From Psychroserpens luteolus (GTDB taxonomy: Bacteria > Bacteroidota > Bacteroidia > Flavobacteriales > Flavobacteriaceae), in assembly GCF_021032705.1 (NCBI RefSeq), contig NZ_JAHVXI010000001.1, positions 558,001-622,000 of the forward strand: a stretch of DNA of 64,000 bases. Direction: 5' to 3'. The translations under genes and the position numbers were made by a program. The notes below the pieces were generated by a model, which searched no databases, was not told the origin of the DNA, and saw nothing but the letters and a program-made list of their open reading frames with translations. Shown here piece by piece: positions 1 through 5,566 of the stretch. The stretch's first letter is position 1; each line of letters starts with the position of its first letter.

Positions 1-969
1 CCATAGTACTGCAACTAAGGTTAGAATTGAATAGGCAATTACAATTTTATAATCATAATATAGGAGTACGAAAAAGAATATTGAAAAGTTAATTATTGAA
101 AATAATGTGACTAGCGATTGTGAGGTTAAAAATTCTTCAATTCTTTCATGATCTTGAATTCTTTGGTTGAAATCACCTATAAGCTTAGAATCAAAAAAGT
201 TAATAGGAAGCTTCAGTATTTTTTTAAAAAAATCTGAAATGATTGTAATATTAATCCTTGTTCCTATATAAAGCATAATCCAATTACGAACAATCTCAAT
301 AACTATAGAACCTAAGAACAAAAAGACTTGTGCTAGCAAAATAATAAAAACAATACTCAAGCTTTTACTCTCAACTCCTTTGTCTATTAACGATTGTGTT
401 AAGAAAGGAAAAATCAAGGTAAATAAACTTCCGGCCATCAGACCCAGAAATAATTGAAAAACTTCTTTTTTATATGGCTTTAAAAAGCCTAGTAAGAACT
501 TGAAGTCTATACGCTTTTTTTTAAGAACCTCCTTTTTATAGAATTCTTCTGTTGGATGCAAAAACAGAGCAACGCCTTTATCGTTTTCGGTAAGCCATCT
601 TGATTTAAATTCTTCTTCGTTTAAAGAAATTAGGCCATGTGAAGGATCTGCAATTTTGTATTTATACTTTCCGGTAAGGATGTTTTTTTTATGATTATAG
701 AGTACAACAAAATGGTTTTGATTCCAATGAAGCACACATGGCAATGTTCCTTCTATATCAAGTGTTGTAAGATCCAGCATACTTGCATGTGTACTAAATC
801 CTATTTTTTCAGCGGCTTCAGAAATCCCTCTTAAACTAACACCATCTCGTTTTAAATAAGAAATATTCCTGATGTAGTCAATTCGGTGTTTTTTTCCGAA
901 ATAAGCTGATATCATGGCAATACAAGCTGGACCACAGTCCATTTGATCATGTTGAGGAATTAACTTCAT
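1..969 (-). CDS. Peptidase-containing ABC exporter (C39 type), 5' part only
   Basis: The reading frame starts at the ATG at 969 and stays open to the left edge, so only the first 323 residues are visible. Residues 1-130 look like a C39 bacteriocin-processing peptidase: the Cys box is QMDCGPACIAM with the catalytic Cys at 12, followed by the His (NQNHFVVLYN) and Asp (IADPSHG) boxes. From about residue 165 hydrophobic segments of an ABC transmembrane domain begin, and the nucleotide-binding domain must lie outside the window. Family knowledge: these exporters cut Gly-Gly leaders and export the peptide core. The neighbouring Gly-Gly precursors are the obvious substrates. It is probably the last visible gene of the leftward RiPP unit, separated from the oxidoreductase gene by a 26-bp palindrome. 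Confidence 0.92.
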   Translation of the reverse strand, partial: MKLIPQHDQMDCGPACIAMISAYFGKKHRIDYIRNISYLKRDGVSLRGISEAAEKIGFSTHASMLDLTTLDIEGTLPCVLHWNQNHFVVLYNHKKNILTGKYKYKIADPSHGLISLNEEEFKSRWLTENDKGVALFLHPTEEFYKKEVLKKKRIDFKFLLGFLKPYKKEVFQLFLGLMAGSLFTLIFPFLTQSLIDKGVESKSLSIVFIILLAQVFLFLGSIVIEIVRNWIMLYIGTRINITIISDFFKKILKLPINFFDSKLIGDFNQRIQDHERIEEFLTSQSLVTLFSIINFSIFFFVLLYYDYKIVIAYSILTLVAVLW

Positions 970-995
970 AAATCTTAAACACTTTTATATTAAGC

Positions 996-1021
996 TATAG
1001 CTATCAAATTTGATAGCTATA
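996..1021. repeat. 26-bp perfect palindrome between oxidoreductase and exporter genes
   Basis: TATAGCTATCAAA is followed directly by its reverse complement. It fills most of the 68-bp gap between the flavin oxidoreductase stop and the exporter start. No T-tract follows on either strand, so it is not a standard terminator. It may be an RNA hairpin that tunes expression between the biosynthesis and export genes, or a protein-binding site. Confidence 0.75.
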
Positions 1022-1037
1022 AAAGGGTTAATGTATA

Positions 1038-2006
1038 TTAATTGACAATTGTTTCTTTTTGCAAATTGAATCGGTCACTTATAGCATTAATATTGGAAAG
1101 CAATTGTTGAGGGTCATCTGTTAGGTCGTGAATAATAAATTCATCAACACCATATAAATCTTGGTATTCTAAGAGCATATTATATAGAGAATCGATGGTA
1201 ACCGCAAAAATTTTAAACCCTTCATTTTCCCCTTGACCATAATGAGCTTTGAGCTGCTCCAATGCTTTTAGAGCTTCAGGCATTGTATTTTTCATACAAA
1301 TTGAAATTCCAATATTCACTTTAGGATAGACCTTGTGTTTTTCAAAAAAGTCTTGCTTAAATTTCAAGAGTTCTTCTTTTTTATAATCATCCTCTCCTGG
1401 CAATGAGTGAAATAATGAACGACTATAGTTAAGTCCATATTTAATAGCTGTTTCAACATTTCTATAAGACGTAGACAAATACCACATTTCTGGTGCTTTT
1501 CCACCATAAGGAGGTATTACTACTTCATTTTCTTCAAGGTTTTTCTTTTCATTATAAAGCAGGTCATAGATTAATTTTAGCTTGTCATCAAAATCTTGTC
1601 TAAAACTTTTTCTGCTATTTAGATCTCTGTCCATTTTAACAACTTTCTTGGTCTCTACAAGTCCGCTTCCCTTAGCTAATCCTAGATCGATTCTATCATA
1701 AAACATATTATTCATTAGCTTATAGTTTGTCACGACAGGATAGGCATCATGTATTATAATTGTAGATCCTGCTGAACCAACTTTTATTTGATCTGTCATT
1801 CCTGCTATGATACCAATTAATAGATCTGGATTTGTAAATGCTGTTGTAGTTAGAGGTCCATGATGTTCCCCTAACCAGAATCTAGAAAACCCTAGTTTAT
1901 CTGCTTCCACAGCATATTCTATGATTTCTTCTATTGTAGCCATACTATTTTTATCTATTCTATAGCCATATTCTAATAGTCCTATTTTAATGTCTCTATT
2001 TATCAT
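1038..2006 (-). CDS. Luciferase-like (LLM class) flavin-dependent oxidoreductase, copy 1
   Basis: A 322-residue protein of the bacterial luciferase-like monooxygenase fold (TIM barrel). Family-like signatures are the N-terminal strand IGLLEYGYR, FSRFWLGEHHG near residue 40, and RIDLGLAKGSG near residue 105. It is a clear paralogue of the adjacent gene: the overlap is ATGA (4 bp), so the two are translationally coupled. LLM proteins use FMN or F420 to oxidise or reduce small molecules; F420-dependent members reduce dehydroamino acids in some lanthipeptide pathways. Inference: it tailors the RiPP encoded just upstream. Cofactor and reaction cannot be read from the sequence. Confidence 0.85.
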   Translation of the reverse strand: MINRDIKIGLLEYGYRIDKNSMATIEEIIEYAVEADKLGFSRFWLGEHHGPLTTTAFTNPDLLIGIIAGMTDQIKVGSAGSTIIIHDAYPVVTNYKLMNNMFYDRIDLGLAKGSGLVETKKVVKMDRDLNSRKSFRQDFDDKLKLIYDLLYNEKKNLEENEVVIPPYGGKAPEMWYLSTSYRNVETAIKYGLNYSRSLFHSLPGEDDYKKEELLKFKQDFFEKHKVYPKVNIGISICMKNTMPEALKALEQLKAHYGQGENEGFKIFAVTIDSLYNMLLEYQDLYGVDEFIIHDLTDDPQQLLSNINAISDRFNLQKETIVN

Positions 2007-2950
2007 ACCAAAGCCAATAGATTAAATTTTTCGCTTATGAGTTCTACATTTTTAATCTTGGCCTCATTAGTTACGGCAAAATCATAAATGATAAATTCAT
2101 CAATACCAAAATCGTCTTGATATGACAATAACATTTCGTGCATAAGGTCTATAGTTGTTGGTATAATATTAAACGCTTCTCTTGCATTTGCTTTTGTTTC
2201 AGCTATAAAATCGTCTACTTTTTTAGTAGCTTCTTCAATAGTATCTCCAATATATACTGCTAATGCTAGTGCTACTTCTGGATAATGACCGTTTTTCTCA
2301 AAGTACAATGACTTACATTTTAAAAGCTCTTCTTTTTTATGCTCTATTTTTCTTCCTGTACCATGAAATATAGATCTACAGAAATTTAATTTATGCTCAA
2401 TAACCGTATCAAAACTGCGGTATGATCCTGACAAATACCATAAATCTGGTGTAGAACCACCAAGAGGTGGAATTAAAAGATTGTGTTCTTTTAAATTCTT
2501 TTCTTCATTATTAAAGAGGTCTACGATACTTTTAAGATTCTCATCAAAAATTTTAAAGCTAGTATCAACATTAAGTTTTTCGTTTGCGAGTTTCATGATA
2601 AGCTTACTATCTGGAATCCCCTTAGACAGCCCTAGATCAATTCTATTGGAGTAAAGATTATTAAGCATTTTAAAATTTGTAGCTGTCGAGTATGGTGAGT
2701 ATAAACTAATCGACGTTCCAGCAGTTCCAACTTTAATTCTTTCGGTCATTCCTGCCAATATGGTTAGCAAAATCTCTCCATTAGAGAACGGGTGGTTAGG
2801 ATAAGTGTAGTGATGTTCGGCCAGCCAAAACCTAGAAAAGCCTTTATTCTCTACTTCAATAGCATAATTAATTATTTGCTCAAGTATACTTAAGCTATCT
2901 ATTTTTTCTCTATATCCGAGTTCTATAATTCCTAATTTAATTTGTCCCAT
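2003..2950 (-). CDS. Luciferase-like (LLM class) flavin-dependent oxidoreductase, copy 2
   Basis: A 315-residue paralogue of the gene at 1038-2006. It shares the IELGYR start, FSRFWLAEHH, the MTERIKVGTAG strand and RIDLGLSKG. It lies 67 bp downstream of the LanC-like gene, and its stop overlaps the start of the next LLM gene by 4 bp, which suggests a two-subunit or two-step enzyme. Bacterial luciferases are heterodimers of paralogous chains, so a heterodimer is possible. Role in tailoring the RiPP is inferred from position only. Confidence 0.85.
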   Translation of the reverse strand: MGQIKLGIIELGYREKIDSLSILEQIINYAIEVENKGFSRFWLAEHHYTYPNHPFSNGEILLTILAGMTERIKVGTAGTSISLYSPYSTATNFKMLNNLYSNRIDLGLSKGIPDSKLIMKLANEKLNVDTSFKIFDENLKSIVDLFNNEEKNLKEHNLLIPPLGGSTPDLWYLSGSYRSFDTVIEHKLNFCRSIFHGTGRKIEHKKEELLKCKSLYFEKNGHYPEVALALAVYIGDTIEEATKKVDDFIAETKANAREAFNIIPTTIDLMHEMLLSYQDDFGIDEFIIYDFAVTNEAKIKNVELISEKFNLLALV

Positions 2951-3017
2951 GTGTTTTCTTATTAAAATATTAATAGTCTATATGATAAGCGTCATTAATA
3001 ATGATGCTAAGCGGTAT

Positions 3018-4196
3018 CTAATAAAAATTTAGAAACCTTAAATAGTCGTGCCCTAATTCTTTTTCCTGAGCCATTAACATGATACCTATACCACAAATTC
3101 CTTCAGAAAATGATAAGTGGGTATAATCATGTTGTGCATTATAATTAGAGTGGTAACCTGCCCAAGCCGATTTCTTGTTATCCTTATTTAGTGTAATGTC
3201 TTTCCAATAATTAACAGCTTCCTGTAGTTTTGAATCTTCTAGTTTTGTATTTACTTTGCTAAACAGCGCACATAAACCAGAAGAGCCATAAAATAAGCTG
3301 GCATCTTTAGTATATTTCTCATTATTGTCTCTAAACTTGGCTGCATTTTGAAGAATATCAGACCCTATAGCTAAAAGGTCATCATTTTGCAAAAGTGTTC
3401 CGGCATTTAAAAATGTATATCCAATTCCAATATCTCCATATGCCAGATCTTGATAATTCAATTTTTCTTTTTCATTGGCTTCTAATCTAAACCAATTGAC
3501 TCCTTTTTTCTCATTAAATTCATAAAGAAAATTAAGACCTCTTAATATTAATGACTTTAAATTGTTATAGGCTATATTTTTTGAATAGGCTTGAAGTAAA
3601 AAATTAACTATACCTGCTACTCCATGAGTCACACCCAATTCTACAATCGGTTCTTGAGGGTCTTTTAGAATGGATTCCCAATACACAAAACTTTCAACTG
3701 TTATCGTTTGTTCTTCAATTGATGATAATAAGGCAATGAGTTCAGAATTAACATCAATAAACTCTAATCTATTTAACAAATAATAACCAGCTTTTATAGC
3801 GCCCAACATTGGATCTAGATTTTTTTTGTTGGTCTCCTCCAATAAAAAATCTTTAATGATGGTATCCGAATCAACTAAAAGCTCATTGATGTCTTCTTTG
3901 TCTATAACACCTTGTTGGTATAAAAAAAACAGATAATCTCCTAGATCAATAATATTGTTAATGATATTGGTCCCTTTATAATGATCGCCAATGCCTTCAA
4001 TACTTTTTTCTAAATAGGTTATTACATCATTTAAATACACATCATCATTAGTAAATAAATAATAATAATAATGATATAATGAAAGTCCTAATAAACCATC
4101 CATAATTCCCATGTTAATAAACTTGGAATCATTTTTTATAAGCGCTTCTCTTATTAAATCTGGCTTCGTATTAATGTGTTTTGTTATCACCTTCAT
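3018..4196 (-). CDS. LanC-like protein without zinc ligands
   Basis: A 392-residue alpha/alpha-barrel protein with LanC-type repeats: GVTHGVAG (His191), LAYGDIGIGY (252-260), LFYGSSGL (301-308) and the final FSEGICGIG (363-371). LanC cyclases bind zinc through Cys in WCYG and Cys-His in CHG. Here those positions are Ala252 and Phe302-Tyr303, so all three ligands are missing, while the catalytic-type His191 stays. It sits in a RiPP operon directly after the precursor genes. Inference: either a scaffold or leader-binding partner, or a cyclase working without zinc. The ATG at 4196 lies inside the last codons of the degenerate precursor gene. Start choice is supported by good N-terminal helix content and lack of alternatives upstream. 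Confidence 0.85.
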   Translation of the reverse strand: MKVITKHINTKPDLIREALIKNDSKFINMGIMDGLLGLSLYHYYYYLFTNDDVYLNDVITYLEKSIEGIGDHYKGTNIINNIIDLGDYLFFLYQQGVIDKEDINELLVDSDTIIKDFLLEETNKKNLDPMLGAIKAGYYLLNRLEFIDVNSELIALLSSIEEQTITVESFVYWESILKDPQEPIVELGVTHGVAGIVNFLLQAYSKNIAYNNLKSLILRGLNFLYEFNEKKGVNWFRLEANEKEKLNYQDLAYGDIGIGYTFLNAGTLLQNDDLLAIGSDILQNAAKFRDNNEKYTKDASLFYGSSGLCALFSKVNTKLEDSKLQEAVNYWKDITLNKDNKKSAWAGYHSNYNAQHDYTHLSFSEGICGIGIMLMAQEKELGHDYLRFLNFY

Positions 4197-4350
4197 CTGT
4201 TTGGGTTTCAGAGCAATTTGACCTTGTACGACAGGAATACAATAAACAAGAACCAGCAGCTAAATTATGATGTTCAAATGCTGGTTCTTGCACTTGAAGA
4301 TTAGAGACAATCTTTTTGTTTAATTGTAATTTTTTGTTCAGTCTAATCAC
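4171..4350 (-). CDS. Degenerate RiPP precursor peptide (sixth copy, GTG start)
   Basis: A 59-residue frame beginning with GTG at 4350 (an in-frame TGA lies four codons upstream) and ending at 4171-4173. It aligns with the five neighbouring precursors: IRLNKKLQLNKKIVSNLQ matches the leader, and GSCLLYSC matches the core pattern S-C-x3-[ST]-C. It lacks the two N-terminal lysines, and HHN replaces KGG at the cleavage site. It has a third Cys (SNCSET). The last 26 bp overlap the start of the LanC-like gene in another frame. It may be a decaying copy, or a precursor processed differently. Similarity is seen directly; expression is not known. Confidence 0.7.
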   Translation of the reverse strand: MIRLNKKLQLNKKIVSNLQVQEPAFEHHNLAAGSCLLYSCRTRSNCSETQTDEGDNKTH

Positions 4351-4365
4351 TATTAATGTTCATTA

Positions 4366-4536
4366 TTATTCTTTCTCTTCTCCTTTACATATTTTTGGAT
4401 GCGAATTACATGAAGCGAATAAACATGATACCTCTTGAGCTAAACCTCCTTTGATATTAGTTAAGCTATCGTCTTGTAGTTTACTCACGACTTCTTTGTT
4501 GAGATAGAGACTTTGATTTAGTTTGATTTTTTTCAT
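4366..4536 (-). CDS. RiPP precursor peptide with Gly-Gly leader (copy 1)
   Basis: A 56-residue peptide. The leader (residues 1-31) begins MKKIKLNQSLYLNKEVVSKL and ends NIKGG, the cut site for C39 exporters. The core is about 25 residues, contains SCLFASCN plus a third Cys near the end (KICKGE), and ends in an acidic/basic tail. It is the most divergent of the five intact copies. The leader type resembles those annotated in Bacteroidota as class I lanthipeptide-like precursors (from memory). Ser/Thr next to Cys would allow lanthionine rings if a dehydratase exists. Confidence 0.88.
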   Translation of the reverse strand: MKKIKLNQSLYLNKEVVSKLQDDSLTNIKGGLAQEVSCLFASCNSHPKICKGEEKE

Positions 4537-4576
4537 AGTACATACGTTTTTAAAGTATTATTATCTAAAATGGTTG

Positions 4577-4744
4577 TTAGGCCTCTTTTTCTTCTTTTTT
4601 AGAGCTGGTATTACAACTAAACATATAACAAGATCCAGATTCTGCTGCCATACCTCCTTTTACATTTGCTAATTGATCTTCTTGTAGCTGACTTACCACC
4701 TCTTTGTTGAGTTGAAGCCCTTTTTGTAGTTTAACTTTTTTCAT
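4577..4744 (-). CDS. RiPP precursor peptide with Gly-Gly leader (copy 2)
   Basis: A 55-residue peptide starting at the ATG at 4744. The leader ends LANVKGG at residue 31. The core is MAAESGSCYMFSCNTSS followed by a Lys/Glu tail, again with the S-C-x3-S-C-N pattern. It lies 40 bp upstream of copy 1 with no obvious hairpin between them. It is likely processed by the C39 exporter of the same locus. Confidence 0.88.
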   Translation of the reverse strand: MKKVKLQKGLQLNKEVVSQLQEDQLANVKGGMAAESGSCYMFSCNTSSKKEEKEA

Positions 4745-4786
4745 AATACATTAGATTTAGTGTTAATATTTAAAGATTTATGACTC

Positions 4787-4939
4787 CTATTTTTCTTTTC
4801 GTTTAGAATTACAGGTTAAGTATATACAGGATGCTCCAGCTGCCATTCCGCCTTTTACATTTGTTAATTGATCTTTTTGCAATCTACTTACAACTTCTTT
4901 TGTAAGTTGAAGTCCATTATTTAGTTTTATTTTTTTCAT
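4787..4939 (-). CDS. RiPP precursor peptide with Gly-Gly leader (copy 3)
   Basis: A 50-residue peptide starting at the ATG at 4939, the shortest copy. The leader ends LTNVKGG at residue 31. The core MAAGASCIYLTCNSKRKEK keeps the pattern, with Thr instead of Ser before the second Cys. Two Cys residues and one Ser/Thr partner before each would allow two small rings, but this is inference. Confidence 0.88.
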   Translation of the reverse strand: MKKIKLNNGLQLTKEVVSRLQKDQLTNVKGGMAAGASCIYLTCNSKRKEK

Positions 4940-4975
4940 GATAATTTGGATTTAAATTTGAAATTAAAAAGAAGA

Positions 4976-5007
4976 TAAACAGCTAGTTTTTAGCAACTAG
5001 CTGTTTA
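4976..5007 (-). terminator. Hairpin between precursor copies 4 and 3
   Basis: A perfect 13-bp inverted repeat (TAAACAGCTAGTT and its complement) with a 6-base loop lies 17 bp after the stop of copy 4. On the transcribed (-) strand it is followed by a T-rich run. It looks like an intrinsic or partial terminator that would lower expression of the genes downstream of the first two precursors. Confidence 0.7.
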
Positions 5008-5023
5008 CTTGTTCATCTAAGAA

Positions 5024-5188
5024 TTAAAGCTCTACTGGAGCATCTTTTTTCTTAGTGTTACATGAGAAGATTCCACATGATCCAGCCGCAGCCATACCAC
5101 CTTTAACATTAGCTAATTGATCTTCTTGTAATTTACTTACAACCTCTTTGTTTAGTTGTAATCCTTTGTTTAATTTGATTTTTTTCAT
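5024..5188 (-). CDS. RiPP precursor peptide with Gly-Gly leader (copy 4)
   Basis: A 54-residue peptide starting at the ATG at 5188. The first 31 residues (through KGG) are identical to copy 5, and the 5' untranslated sequence just before the ATG is also nearly identical, which points to a recent tandem duplication. The core is MAAAGSCGIFSCNTKKK with a short tail. A hairpin precedes and another follows the gene. Confidence 0.9.
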   Translation of the reverse strand: MKKIKLNKGLQLNKEVVSKLQEDQLANVKGGMAAAGSCGIFSCNTKKKDAPVEL

Positions 5189-5220
5189 AATAAATGATTT
5201 TAAAAATTAATGAATAAGAT

Positions 5221-5246
5221 ATAAGTAGCTCTACTAAGCCACTTAT
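5221..5246 (-). terminator. Imperfect hairpin between precursor copies 5 and 4
   Basis: Arms ATAAGTAGCT and AGCCACTTAT pair with one wobble around a 6-base loop, 22 bp after the stop of copy 5. The following T-tract is weak, so an attenuator or RNA stabiliser is as likely as a terminator. Confidence 0.45.
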
Positions 5247-5267
5247 TTGAAACTCAAAAAGACACTA

Positions 5268-5435
5268 CTATTGTTCTTGAGGAGTGTCTTTTTTCTTTTT
5301 AGTATTACATGAGAATAATCCGCAAGAATCAGCTGGTGCTAAACCACCTTTAACATTTGCTAATTGATCTTCTTGTAACTTACTTACAACCTCTTTGTTT
5401 AGTTGTAACCCTTTGTTTAATTTAATTTTTTTCAT
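5268..5435 (-). CDS. RiPP precursor peptide with Gly-Gly leader (copy 5, promoter-proximal)
   Basis: A 55-residue peptide starting at the ATG at 5435. The leader is identical to copy 4 up to KGG. The core LAPADSCGLFSCNTKKKK keeps S-C-x3-S-C-N, and the tail is DTPQEQ. It is the first gene of the leftward array, so it should be the most strongly expressed. The upstream gap holds two adjacent palindromes. Confidence 0.9.
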   Translation of the reverse strand: MKKIKLNKGLQLNKEVVSKLQEDQLANVKGGLAPADSCGLFSCNTKKKKDTPQEQ

Positions 5436-5494
5436 AATAAATGATTTTAAATTAATGAATAAATAAGCTGTCTTTTTGTGTCGTAAAGCTTTTA

Positions 5495-5518
5495 TTGGAC
5501 GTCCAAACTTGCAAGTTT
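5495..5518. promoter_or_regulatory. Two adjacent perfect palindromes upstream of the precursor array
   Basis: TTGGACGTCCAA (5495-5506) abuts AAACTTGCAAGTTT (5505-5518). Both are perfect dyads, 60-83 bp upstream of the first precursor start and in the gap after the receptor gene. They could be operator half-sites for a regulator of the array, such as the nearby response regulators; no T-tract supports a terminator. I could not identify a clear -7 element. Confidence 0.4.
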
Positions 5519-5566
5519 TCTTTTGTATATGTTTTAGGGTTTATAGCGTTTTACGGCATAACCCTT

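Noticed and set aside
2988-3008. Hairpin after the LanC-like gene
   Set aside because: The stem is imperfect and no T-tract follows on the transcribed strand, so a terminator is not supported.
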